DNA of 64,000 bases from Hofstenia miamia. Taxonomy: Eukaryota; Xenacoelomorpha; Acoela; Hofsteniidae. The notes under the pieces are model-generated. The model saw only the letters and a list, made by a program, of their open reading frames with translations. It searched no databases and was not told where the DNA came from. The stretch is from positions 1,043,723-1,107,722 of the forward strand of contig CABFPE010000210.1 in NCBI GenBank assembly GCA_900660155.1, given 5' to 3'. The position numbers and the translations under genes are program-made. This document shows positions 10,270 to 22,164 of this stretch, one piece after another (the first letter of the stretch is position 1; the number at the start of each line of letters is the position of its first letter).

Positions 10270-10849
10270 TAGACTTGTCAACGAGCCGAGCTTCTAACGA
10301 GCCGAGCCATCCGAGCCGAGCCGAGCCGAGCTTGAGCAGAGTATTCGATATACAACGANNNNNNNNNNNNNNNNNNNNNNNNNNNNNNNNNNNNNNNNNN
10401 NNNNNNNNNNNNNNNNNNNNNNNNNNNNNNNNNNNNNNNNNNNNNNNNNNNNNNNNNNNNNNNNNNNNNNNNNNNNNNNNNNNNNNNNNNNNNNNNNNNN
10501 NNNNNNNNNNNNNNNNNNNNNNNNNNNNNAGCTTGAGCAGAGTATTCGATATACAACGAAACGAGCCGTTTTTAAGCAAACCAAATTTATAGTGCTGCTT
10601 GTTAATTTGATTATGCAGATTTTTCTTATTTTTTCATTCAATATTCCTTACTTTTAATCTTATTTTAGAAATGTTCATTAAATAATAGGAAGAGCAATGG
10701 AAAAAATTCTGAGAGCACAATATTTTAAAAAAAATATCGAGCTAAAACGAGCCTCATTAAAAGATTTTATGTGGCGAGCGGAGCCGAGCCGAACTTACTC
10801 AAAATTTAAACGAGCCGAGCTTAGAAATTACGACTCGTTGACAAGTCTG
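10270..10849. mobile_element. Non-autonomous hAT element (MITE) with 8-bp target duplication
   Basis: Terminal inverted repeats AGACTTGTCAACGAG at the left and its complement at the right, with the outermost base C-equivalent (T left, G right). The sequence ctactaat lies immediately outside both ends (10262-10269 and 10850-10857), an 8-bp duplication typical of hAT elements. Subterminal cgagccgag repeats are clustered near both ends. No transposase is present. The middle is interrupted by an assembly gap, so true length is unknown. A second partial copy is at 47084. Confidence 0.88.
10359..10529. other. Assembly gap (171 N) flanked by a 30-bp duplication
   Basis: The 30 bases before the gap (10329-10358) are identical to the 30 after it (10530-10559). 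Either an internal tandem repeat or a failed overlap merge. Confidence 0.95.
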
Positions 10850-13761
10850 CTACTAATGGCTTTCTTCTCTTCTTTTCTACATTGCAACTAATTTTATTTC
10901 CACTATTTTCAATATCTCAAAAATTTCTTACCTTGATAATGCTTAAGCCATTCAAGTTTAATTATTATTGTTTTTGGTTCGAATACTGTTCCAGACAATA
11001 GTTTTTATACGTTAGCTATGGCTACCCATAATAACAGCAAAAATCAAAGTGATTTTAATGACAACCAAGTTTAAAATCATCCCACCAAAACGGTTGAGAA
11101 ATTAGTTCAATGTAATTGAGGTGATACTACATAATGGTTAAAGATTTCATATCTTTAAATACAAATTATGCTTTAATCTCTGGCAGCTACAGAAACTCGA
11201 TCACGATATTGGTGCTTTTTCCTTCCAATTTGTTTAATTCAATAAATGTATGCGAATAATAACTAAAAATTGCTCTTTCATCAAAATGTTAATATTCATA
11301 TTTTCAATGAGATTCAATGAAGAAACTGACAGCGAAGCTAATAAACATAGTTCGATCTATTAACTAACAAAATCTACAAAGCCATATATCAGTTAACGCG
11401 TTAACGTATTAAACATACCTTATTATAGTTAATTTTAATAAACTTGCTGTGGTAACACAATTGTTCTATATTTCTGACGATTCGCGTATTACAACACGCT
11501 CTTTGAATTTTTACTTATACTGAAGCTTTAACTAAATTTTATTTTGATATCAAATCAATTTAATACATGGCACAAACTACAAAAACAGTTGTTTATATAT
11601 TTATATCTTATCGGTTTAAGAGACCGCTTATTTGCAATTTTAGATCGATTGTAGATTGAATTTTAGTACAAATGGGAAAGAATGGTGGGGGCTCTACACC
11701 CCTGTATTTTTTGCTCTGACTTATTACATACATCGCGGCGTAATATTATGCTAAAATTTTATTGATTCACATGATTGCATAGATCTTTTGATAAGATTAC
11801 TACAAAGCTCACAATACTTTCTCCAACTAAAAAAATGCTTACTGTGAAAGATTAATGCAAGACAGCACGCTTCAGATTTTAGCCTTCTTACACTTAATGA
11901 TAAATTAATTAATGCAATTTTATTCCATTAAATTATTGACGGTACACAATCAATCTTTGAGAAAAATTCGATAGTGAAATGATATTTGTTTGATATTAAT
12001 TTCAATTTCAGTTTAGAGTGTCAAACTAAGTTTAACGAAATTTTATAAGTTTTTAGTTACTCCTGGCCCAACCTATTCCTTAATTTTATTTAAATGATAA
12101 TATTCACTGGTGCTTACCTTGTGCAAAGCATTTTTGGTTTTCTTGGCAAAATTCAACAAAGTCAGTATTTAAAAATATCCTATCAATCTATAAACAGTAA
12201 CGTTAAAGTTCATCAAAATAATGATTCATTAAAAATTGTGAATGTTTTTTTCGATGCCTTTCAATACAAGTGACATTTGGGAGTATGTTGTTATTTTAAA
12301 TGTAATTGTGGGAAAACCTTACAAGAGATAAGCAATCGTTGAAGCGAAGCTGGCAAAATGGAATTGTGAACTCAGAATTCACTTAGTTCTCGCAGATTTA
12401 ATTGAAAAATTAACACTCGCGTTTGCCCAACTAATTGCTAAATACAACAAAGCCACGCATCAATGTGATGTTTTGACAGCATTGTTGAAAATTTTTTATA
12501 ATACAATGAATAATGTGTCAAATTCAATTGGAAACTGAGTTTAAGACTTTGAAATTTAAGTCTCATTTTAATTCTCTACGAAACATAATTTTTAAGACCG
12601 ATTTCCAATAATTTCGTAAAGAATTGAAATTTCGTTATCTGCCTCATTCCAGTCAATCTAAATCCTTCATTTGTCTATATATTATCATTCAATTTGATTC
12701 CCTTATTGGATTTCAGAATTGCAAAAGTATGTGGTAGTTAATCTTAATGGTATTAGTAAAGGACCTCCTTGAATTAGTTTACTTATATAATTGAATTTGC
12801 AATTAACAGTTCTTAAAATCGCATGTCCTGTATAAACCATTATTTTAACATCAGGGTGCATCTAATGAAGATCATTTTCTTTCGACTGTGTTACCAAAAA
12901 TGGGAACAATTCCAGAAATGTAGAAAGTGTGTAATAAGACAACAAAATCAATATAAAATTTTGAGCTGAAATAGTTTGTTGAATACAAGCAGCAAAACAA
13001 ACTAATAATATACATTGAAATTTCTTCAAATGTAGTTTTGCTAGATTAGGTAAAAAATTTGGCTCACATTTCAGATTTCAGGGCGTAGTTCATTTAGCTT
13101 TGGAGGATCTACCAGTGATGGGCAATCAATACCCGATGGATTCTCTTACACAACCCGACTATCGATTCACTTACCCGACCTGACCTGTCTCTGAGAAAAC
13201 AAATATTCAATACAAAAATGTACATGATTTTCAAACAAATATACAGTAACTATTGTATTTTATTCATATTACCATACCCGGCAATTGTAGTATCATTAAG
13301 AAAATTAAAAGAAATAAGAACTTATATTTGAGGTTTTAGATAAAACAATTTCAAATTTTACCGAAGATAATTTTAGTTTATCTTTTGTCAGCCTTGAATA
13401 TTTGACAATGGCTTCTGCACTTTACAATGTTTAGTAGCTAATACGGTTTAATTCTGTTATGTCTAATAATTCACTTTCGATTATTGCTTGATTAGACATT
13501 GTGAAATAAGCTTAAAATTCTGAAAGCGCTTCGGTCCGCTTCCACCCTTTGACTAGACGGCAGATGCATCTCATCAGATGAAACTGAACTGCAATGATCG
13601 TCCTGTGTGACTACTCAAGATTATTGCATTGCAGATGTATTTGAATCCGAAAGACAATTAACTTGAATAGTAACACGGGACCGTGATTATAAACCAGATC
13701 CATAAGAACAGATGCATTTGCTCGGCTACTTATCTTAGTAAATATCATTTAAATAATATTC

Positions 13762-13890
13762 AAGCACCTCTTGAGTCGATTTACCTCTGAAGTATTTTGC
13801 ATAAACATCGGAGAAATGATGATGAACGAAGTATTTGATTGGTTGATTACAAGAGTGAACTCATCTCCTGATGGAAAATGGGAAGTGTAA
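13762..13890 (+). other. Short coding-like ORF, unassigned
   Basis: Forty-two codons open from a preceding stop to TAA at 13888, including GEMMMNEVFDWLITRVNSS. Composition is more protein-like than the surroundings, but no family is recognised and there is no clear acceptor. It lies in intron 3 on the opposite strand. Could be chance or a transposon scrap. Confidence 0.15.
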
Positions 13891-14436
13891 TGCATCGATG
13901 ATTGTGGAAAGAGTTCTAAGGCCAGTAGTCTAAAGAACATGATGAAGAAAGTAAGAAGACCATTGCAAATTGTATATAGTTTAGATACACTTTTCTATTT
14001 ATATTCAAGTGTGAACACGTTTAAATCTACATCAGCTAGAATGTGTAGATATATGTGAATGGTTCGTAAAAAAATTGATTGGAATACGTTGACAATTTCA
14101 GATTAAAATTTTATTAACATCTTGCAAGTTTTTGTTTTAATAACGAAAATACCAAATTTACATTTGAATCTTGAATAGCCTTTTCTATTCATTTAAAGAT
14201 GTCTGGGTGTTGCCGCGTTGGTCGGATACAGTAAATCAAAAATAAGTAGCATGTGTAGGAATTTGAGTTAGATAGAAATTTGGACAACGATGTGAATGGG
14301 TTCAATGCGAGATGTAAGTTGTAGATGCGGGTTGAATTATTGATGTATATTTGTACTCATGTCTATTTTCTCTATATATTTCATATGCGTAATTAACGTT
14401 TTCACATATGGTATTGCAACCTAATATATTCGTATG

Positions 14437-14438
<2 letters not shown>

Positions 14439-14474
<36 letters not shown>

Positions 14475-14498
14475 TATATATATATATATATATATATT
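14439..14498. repeat. TA microsatellite
   Basis: (TA)n with one tgtaca interruption. Confidence 0.95.
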
Positions 14499-15576
14499 TA
14501 CATGTTCTTGCTAATTGACATCTGAAATAGCATATTGAACAATGTTAGTGCCTGCTGAAATTATATATGCACATGAAATTATATATTTGCAAATGTATGC
14601 AATTTTAATATATTCAATTGATGACAACTGTTCACAAGTGAACATTTTGGATGTTCGATAGTATTTGTTAAATATTGAGACACCAGTTAGTTTTTTACGT
14701 TTGGGTTATTACCTACACATTATGTTTCAATCAGGTAATGAATGAAACGCTATTATATTGTTTAGGAAAACTAGAAAGGACATCGTAGTAAATATTGGGG
14801 AAAATTATATTTTTATTTTTCATATATTTAAAAAAAATGAACGCAACAAAAAATGACACTGGACAAAAGAAATGGGACTGCACCGTAGAAGTGAAAATTA
14901 CAAAATAATATTAGTATTCGGCATACCCAATAATTCTTCAGCAACAGAAGAAATGTATACAGTTAGAATTCTAAGTTCATTAGTGTCGGATAACCCATCA
15001 ATTTTTGTGAATCACCTCATGAATTCGATTGGGTATAAAGCAGAAAAGTTTTTTCAAAAAATCACTAAAAATTTCATAAAATTCTTGTTCAATTGCTTTC
15101 CAAGGATCCTCTAGCCCTTCTTCCTTTCAATTCTGTCCAAGCATGCTGAAATATATTGAGATAAGGAATTAGCACAAGTCAATTGGGAATAAGGGTTACC
15201 TTTATAACAAGGTTCGTAATTTTTCTAAAATATAATCATATAATGGACGGAAAATTCCCCGTGACACAGTATACCCCGTAGTAAAATTGCCGGTAGGTGT
15301 ACTAAAAATACTGAAATTATTTTAACAGTGTTTCCAATTTCTAGCAAAATAATGCAGGTATTTTTAAGTTTTTTTAGGTTTAGGTTTAGGAAATGTGGAA
15401 TTGTGACATTTGCTTAGGGGTTAGGGAGATATAATTAACAAAAGCACAAAAATCAATATATTTCTTAAAAAACAACAAAATCTCTTGAAAAGAGGTTTAT
15501 ATTTGAATGAATGATCTGGGAATGGGAAGGATTTATCCTGAAATCCGGTAAAGAAGGAATGGACCCTAATTAGTGT

Positions 15577-15668
15577 TAGGGGCGAATATTCTCGCGGGAA
15601 TTTTCCAAAGGGGAATATTCTCATTGGGAATTTTCCGACGGGGTAATTTCCTACAGGAAAATTTCCGG
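15577..15668. repeat. Three-unit minisatellite of about 30 bp
   Basis: Three imperfect units of the form ggGGAATATTC...GGGAATTTTCC. The core GGGAATTTTCC occurs exactly at 15596-15606 and 15626-15636, 30 bp apart, and a variant follows. Confidence 0.7.
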
Positions 15669-16216
15669 GAATCCTTATAACTATTTATTAGAAGAACCAT
15701 TTAAACCATAATGAACAGAATATAGTTAATAGCAAGCAAAAACAAAATTATAAATTTGTTTTCAAGAGGTTTTCGTAAAAAAAATTGTTCTAGGTATCCG
15801 GGTGCTTAGACTTTTCAAGAAAGCCCGCGCTTAGTTTACAAACAAGTGGCTAGTATGCTAGTAATAATAAACCGAGTAATTCACCAACAACTAAAAATCT
15901 ATAGCGACTTACTATCAAATTTTAAGTTAAAAAGGCTGAGAAGTCGACGTAATATTAGAAAATTAGTAGGCAATCTATGATTTGGTCATTTTTAATGCAG
16001 TACACTCCTTTTTTCACAAGAATTACATCAATCGAGCTGAGCTTTAGTGATTCTTAGTGATTCAGTCAATATTAGCCTAAATTATTTGTTCATGATTTTG
16101 AAGTTTTTGCAGGTCAAATGGCATTTATAAGTGAGCATGTGATTCTTACAAACACAATTCTTATAAAAAGAAAGATTGTATGCTTTTTCCCAATTTTTTC
16201 CATCTTCGATTCTCAG

Positions 16217-16336
16217 TCCCACCCAACCGCAATCGAAACGGCCCGTGCTTATGAAAACCTCTCATCACAACATATTGAATTTCGCAAGAAATTGGACATG
16301 AAACTATTTCATAATGATAATGCAATATTGCATTAA
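16217..16336 (+). other. Candidate terminal exon, unassigned
   Basis: A long pyrimidine tract ending gattctcag precedes 39 codons and a TAA stop. The peptide starts SHPTAIETARAYENLSSQHI and is charged and helix-like, and its first half is GC-richer than the neighbourhood. I do not recognise the protein. It is on the plus strand inside intron 3 of the PLD-like gene, so it would belong to a nested or overlapping gene, or be a relic. Confidence 0.28.
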
Positions 16337-18699
16337 GGAAAATGAAGTCAGCAGTTACAAGTAACTTGAGAAACTGCAAGAGAATTGCGTTTGAGATGAA
16401 TTTCGAAGAATAAATTTATCTAATTAGGGAAAAGAATAGCAATTGAATTGAGAAGTATAGTTTTAAAATAATATGAATTTTTTTCACATCATTGTTCAAG
16501 ATAATTTATATAAACATGCTTATGGTCAGCAAGTCTATATTATTTACCTTATCAACAAACCACCTTCAAAAATAATTTGTTGAAGGTTGAGTTTACTTGC
16601 AACCTAAATTTTTTAATTCTATTGTAAAAATAAAGGTTTGAAATTTTTATAAACTTGTTTTCACACAATCGCAATGAATACTGAAATTAATAAAAACTTT
16701 TGTTCCATGCATAATGTTAAAACATTTAACTGTTTTTAAGTAAGTCAATCAGACCGATACATCGGTTTTACTATTACTATTATGTTAAATTTAACCTTGA
16801 ATGTCAAATAATGATAATAGTTTTTTTTGAAAAAATGAATGTGTATTGCTATTGGTTATTCAAAATGTAATGAAACGTTGCTGTAGTGTGTCCCTCATCT
16901 ATTGACACGTGTAGTAAAGTTCATTTCTATCCGTTCGAACAAGGTATTTATGTTTAAATCAGAAAAAAGTTTGGTTTCAATCAGATTTTTATAAATTATA
17001 CTATAGAGAAGATATGAATAAATCAGATCTTAACCTTAAGCATTTATGTATGTACAAATACAATTTAAGAATCCCAAATCTCATTTCGCCAAGTGTTTAT
17101 TTTTTTCTCATCAATTATATGTTGTTATAGTGTTTGGTCAATTATCAGATAGTCGTAAAGGAATTTGAATTTGTTCTAAATTTGAAACAGTCAGCTTTAT
17201 ATTTTGAATGTTAACAAATAAGATATTTGTTTTTTTTCTAGAAAAGTACGTTTAGATTTATACAAAAGTCATTTATGCGATATTAAAAACACAGAAAATA
17301 TATTCTAAAGAGCCATTGAAAAAGTCATTTTTATGAAAATAGAAATTTTTGTGTAAAATCCTTGGTAGATTAAAGATTATCAGTTTAGATCATTAATATC
17401 ATCATTAACAGTTGAATAAGCAAATTAAGTGAATGTTTGAACTTAGGATAACACAACGGCAAATAGTGAACTCACTAGATAATTATGAAAGCATTTAGGC
17501 TAATTAATTATTACTACATGGCGCACAAGGTCAGAATTGAAAGCGATAGGGATGTTTACGCGTTTAGGATACGTTTGCGTTATCTCCCCCAACATCATAG
17601 CAAAAATTTAGGAATATGTTGGTTTATAAACATAATACTTATAAAACTAACACTAACTTTAGCCCGTCTAATTCCTCATTTTTTTGCAGATTTGCAGCGA
17701 AAATAATTATATCCCGCAAGCTTATTCATCACTTAAAGGCACTTTAGGAAGCGAAAGAATAACAACAGTGAACTCTGGGGAAGTGAGAGTTTTGGAGTGG
17801 GGTGTGGTTAAGGACGTCTGAGAATCAGACGTAACTCAACTGCAAATTGGAGAAATCCGTGATTTACTTCGACAGAATTTATCTCAGAAACAACTGTAAC
17901 TTCGATTATCACTCCGTCATTCCTCATCAAACTTTTAGATTGACTCCACACATTCATGTATTTAGATATTGCCTTTTGCCCACACATATGTTAATTGGAT
18001 TAGGAGGACTGGAGATGGGCTTCATTTAGTGAAAAATTAACCTTCCATTGTCAGAAAGCCACAAAACAAAGTGTGTCAAACAGTCAATTCACCATTGCCC
18101 TTTGGACATGTTGTTAGACATTCACCAAAGTGAAGTTTTGGAGAATGTTTTCTTTTTATGGAATTTGAAGATTGCATATGTGTGAGGGCATGATGAATGC
18201 TCTTTCTTATCTTCAAGCTGAGCAGAATCAAATGATACCTTAGTTGTGTGACTGGTATCCAAATGGAGATGGCATCTTCCTGCAATACGAAGCCCCAAAG
18301 TGCGACGATGCTTGATTGCAAGTAAATAGGCAAAATTAAATCCTATTGAAACTATGTGGGTAATTATCAACTAAAGATATATTCATAGATCATTATTACA
18401 AAAAAACAATTGAGAAAATCATACATTGCATTACTTTGTTATTGTTCTTTCTATTAAATTTTGTTATTGGTGTTATTAAAAAACCTTTGTTATTGTTAGT
18501 GGATCTAATGTTTTGTAACGAGGCAATTTTAATTAAATCTGACAGCAGCATTCAAAAATCAATAAGATAATATAATCTTGTGCAAATGCGTAGGTGACTT
18601 TGTATACTATATGTGATTGGTATATAAGTTTAAACACATTTCTGTATAAAATTCTCACAGATGGAAAACTGCAAATATATAAGTGGATTTAATAAATTG

Positions 18700-19310
18700 T
18701 TACAGACTGTATGGTGTCCTCCTCTATATTCAATTTTAATTGTTCGAATATTTTTTCTATTTTTTTCTTATGCTTATTTCTTCTATTGCTTTAATTACTT
18801 AGATATTTGTTCTTCCCTAGCTTCAATTTAAACTTCAACATTTTTTGGTTAGCGATATCATAAGAAATTTAAACACAGAAAATTCTATTTAGTGCTCCTT
18901 TAGCAAGTGCTATTGTGTATGCCACAGGTGAATTTGAATTGAAATCTAAGATTAATCCTGTACCAGTTGGCATTCTATAAATTTCAATAACAATGCCGTT
19001 TAATGTTTTGCTATTATTCATGCATAGGAAATTAAATTTATTAATAGGTTATTTTTCAGTTGTAAATTTTGTCCTGTCATACATTGTATTTAATTTTATT
19101 AATATCAGTTCTGCATTTTCCTAAGTATTTAAAAAAGCAAATGTATCATCTATGTATCTTTCGTAATGAGGAAATCAATTTTAATTGCACTTTTGGTTTT
19201 CAATGAAGCCAAGATAGATAACAGCTAGGGTTGGATTCAAGGAATTTCCCATAGCTAGGTCATACTTTTGCAAATAATATTCTACTTTAAATTCAATTAA
19301 TGCTATGTAA
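18700..19310 (-). pseudogene. Penelope-like reverse transcriptase relic
   Basis: The minus strand reads, in pieces, LAMGNSLNPTLAVIYLGFIE, then RYIDDTFAF (the YxDD catalytic box), then EIYRMPTGTGLILDFNSNSP. These are in the order and spacing of the RT palm and following region of Penelope-like elements. It is degenerate with several breaks. No GIY-YIG endonuclease is seen next to it. It differs clearly from the elements at 47.2 and 58.5-60.1 kb, so it is a separate lineage. Confidence 0.65.
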
Positions 19311-19864
19311 ATATAAGTTCACAAAAAAGTGCTCTATATATATATATATTTATATGTATAAAGTTAAAATGCTCCAATATTTTGAAAGCTAAAACGAATA
19401 ATTTCCTTTGCTTTGTGTTAAGTTAGTCACGAATAAGAATAATTCCATTAATTTACTCATTTATGTCTGCTCCATTTATGATACGGAGCCATATAGTCGT
19501 AAAAATGGATTAATCAATGCATTCTGTCAATTAATAAGTTGTTCCAATATTATTTATATTAGTAAAGTCGAAAGGCAATTACGCTATCTGGCTTCGAGAT
19601 TTAAGCACAAGTGACAATTGGTCTTGCTGACGAAGTATTGTTAGTCAACCAATCAAGAAACACTAAAATCTTTTATTAGCCTTATTAATTCATTTTGTGA
19701 TTATAAACGCAAAAATATTTTAATAAATAGATATAGGTTGATTTGAAATATTCATAAATTGTTGAATGGGTTCCATGCTGATCCTAGATGAAAATTCCAT
19801 ATTCTAGAGATTTCATTAAAGATATTATTAGGGCCAATGTCTCTGCATCAGCTGACAATATTAA

Positions 19865-20215
19865 AGCAACTCTAGAACTAGGCTTCGGAGTTATACCGTT
19901 ACCGTATCGTTACCAGCGGTGTTTATTTTTGGAAATACCGTACTGTTACTTATTAGTATATGGACTTCTTATATGGAGTAAAATTTGTATAGTAAAATGG
20001 AAGTTTTTATGCAATGGTCCAGTCAGAAAGATCAATTGCTTTTGCTCAACAAGCTGGGTCTAAGAATATTTACAGTTAGAGTTAACAACACTGGCGTGGA
20101 GTGGCTCCTGAAAACAGTGACTGACCAACGTGAAGGACTTTCCCTGACCACTAAGAGATGGAAGCCGGTCGGTACTGACCACCAATCCGCACCGGATCTG
20201 ATCAACCTTTTTCAA
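19865..20215 (+). repeat. hAT-like non-autonomous repeat
   Basis: Begins taggcttcggagttataccg with many ACCG/CGGTA palindromic steps and ends near gatggaagccggtcggtact. A copy in opposite orientation lies at about 24650-25010, and the right-hand segment recurs at 9076. The ends resemble hAT inverted repeats, but no target duplication was found. Confidence 0.5.
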
Positions 20216-20734
20216 ATCTCAAGCTACAAAAGCACGTGACAATTACCATAATTATAGTTACTTAAATATGATTATAAATACACTATAATCTACAAAAAAA
20301 GCTTAATTATGTACACTGTACAGTTGTGCGAAAAAGTTGTTAGATCAAATATGCAATTCATTAAAGTGGGTCTTTTTGAGTATTAATAAAAGTGCATAAC
20401 GCAAAAGTGTAATTGAATATTGAATGTCGATTCAGTGATATAATTTCGGTAAATAAGAGCTTTAAAAATCTAAGTATCTAAACCATAACACCATATTTAA
20501 TTGTAACTTCCCATTTAACTTTTACCGTATATATATTGCAAATGAATCGCTATAGCAATGATTTAGAACTTATAGACACTGTTAATAAACATGCCCATTA
20601 TCTACTGCGCCAACAAGCTCCCATAGTTTTAGAGGAAATCGTAACGTTTAATTAGTTATGGAAAGTGGAATTTTTACTTTGACCGGATTATTTTGATTTC
20701 CAGATCACCACAACCGTTAAGCACTGCTTATTAA

Positions 20735-21034
20735 TAGAGGCTAGCGGTGTGAACAATTTGGAAGTCGGGTCGCTTCGCTTCGGTATCACTCAAAATATAT
20801 ATATTTATATCAAAATAATGGCGGAAGACACTTGCCATATAAACAACTAAAGAGAATTACCTAATGCACTAGTAAGAAGGACCGTGAATCCTCGTGCATA
20901 ACCTGATCCTGTAAAACTAAAATTTCGCTTAAAAGTTTTGGGTGAGGCTTTGAGAAGTAGTCTAAAAATTTTTTCTGTAAACTTCTCACTAAGTTCCGAA
21001 CTCTGAAAAAAATACTCAATAATAAGACAATAAG
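20735..21034 (+). repeat. Duplicated repeat, unit A
   Basis: Starts tagaggctagcggtgtg and ends aataagacaataag. Unit B (21175-21549) is a diverged copy in the same orientation with the same internal landmarks (aaacaactaaagagaat, atcctcgtgcataa, agtctaaaaatt). Confidence 0.75.
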
Positions 21035-21174
21035 TAAACACAGCATTCAATTTTGCCCAACTTACAGAACCTTTGCAAAATCAAAAACAAAATTGAAGAG
21101 CTATATTCTCCGATGTTCCATAATTTAAACATGTTGCATTTAATAACTCCCAAGCCATAAATTATAGGATAAGA

Positions 21175-21240
21175 CTAGAGGCCGGTGGTATGAAAATTTT
21201 GGGAGTCGGTTTGGTATGACTATGACAATCACTAGTATAT

Positions 21241-21285
<45 letters not shown>

Positions 21286-21549
21286 TATATATAAAACACT
21301 AGACTCAACATAATGGTGGCAGCCAGTTGCTATCTAAACAACTAAAGAGAATATTGAATGCATTTGTAAGAAGTACTTTAAATCCTCGTGCATAAACCGC
21401 ACCTTTAAACATAAAATTTTGCTTAAAAGTTTGGGTTGCGGCTTATAGACATAGTCTAAAAATTATATCTGTAATTTCTTACTAAGTTTCGAGTTAAAGT
21501 ATATCTTAGAATGTCTAAATGCTGAAAAAAATAATTCAACAATAAGACA
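21175..21549 (+). repeat. Duplicated repeat, unit B
   Basis: Diverged partner of unit A with an expanded TA tract (about 21247-21295). Mariner copy 1 abuts its right end exactly where unit A continues, so the mariner inserted into this unit. Confidence 0.75.
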
Positions 21550-22157
21550 CTGGGTGCGTCAGGTAAATTGAGAGTTATTTTAAACTGTGTTCATTAGGAA
21601 TTGTGAGTTAAAATCATCTGATTATTTGATCAATTAATACAACATCTATTCTAAGTTATTCAGATTTTCTGTTATTTATATTGTATTATGTTCTCAGAAT
21701 ACGACAAAAGAGTTGCCATCCTCATTGCACTTGACGCCGGGCGGACTCCAACAGAAATAAAGAATTTTTTAAAGCTGCCAGAGTCGACCGTGTATCGAAT
21801 TACCGCTGCTCACAATTTAGAAGAAGGTGTATCTGATGCCAAAAGGAAGCGTCATTCAGTCCGCAGTGACAAAAAACGAGACGTTCATTTTATCTCACGC
21901 CTCCGTAATCACATTGACGATGACCCAACAACATCAATGAGAAAACTCGCCAGCATCATGGAGGTTAGCGAAGCGACAATCAGGAGAGCAGTTCACCAAG
22001 ACTTGCAGAACAAAAGTTACACCCTAAAGTCAGACAAAAGTTAACTGATGCACAAAAAGAAAGCAGGTTAGAAAGATGCAGTCTCCTTGTTACTTAATTG
22101 AAACATCGAACAGCTGGAATGACACGATTTTTCTTTGACGAAAAAATTTTTGTTGTT
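21550..22157 (+). mobile_element. Truncated mariner (DD37D family), copy 1
   Basis: Starts with a near-perfect copy of the terminal repeat (ctgggtgcgtcaggtaaatt) and matches the first about 600 bp of copy 2 closely. It stops within the transposase gene after ttgttgtt, and the right half is absent. Copy 2 begins a few bases later. Confidence 0.9.
21688..22137 (+). pseudogene. Mariner transposase, 3-prime-truncated copy
   Basis: N-terminal helix-turn-helix half of the transposase. It is identical in frame to copy 2 for about 113 codons apart from a couple of substitutions. A one-base deletion then shifts the frame (the open frame closes at 22044), a stop follows further on, and the catalytic core is missing. 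It cannot make active enzyme. Confidence 0.9.
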
Positions 22158-22164
22158 ATATATA

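Noticed and set aside
10265-10641. Long ORFs on both strands across the N gap at 10.3-10.6 kb
   Set aside because: They exist only because N codons are read through; the flanks are hAT MITE sequence.
10940-10995. Minus-strand candidate exon (FEPKTIIIKLEWLKHYQ) with a GTAAGA donor
   Set aside because: Its start and end phases cannot be fitted between exon 3 and exons 4-5 of the PLD-like gene, it has a poor acceptor tract, and it shows no family similarity.
13113-13180. cagtgatgggcaatcaatac as a hAT terminus
   Set aside because: Looks like a common hAT start, but I found neither the partner end nor a target duplication.
18076-18370. Two overlapping minus-strand ORFs of 82-85 aa
   Set aside because: No splice signals, no recognised family, and the two frames compete; probably chance or old repeat.
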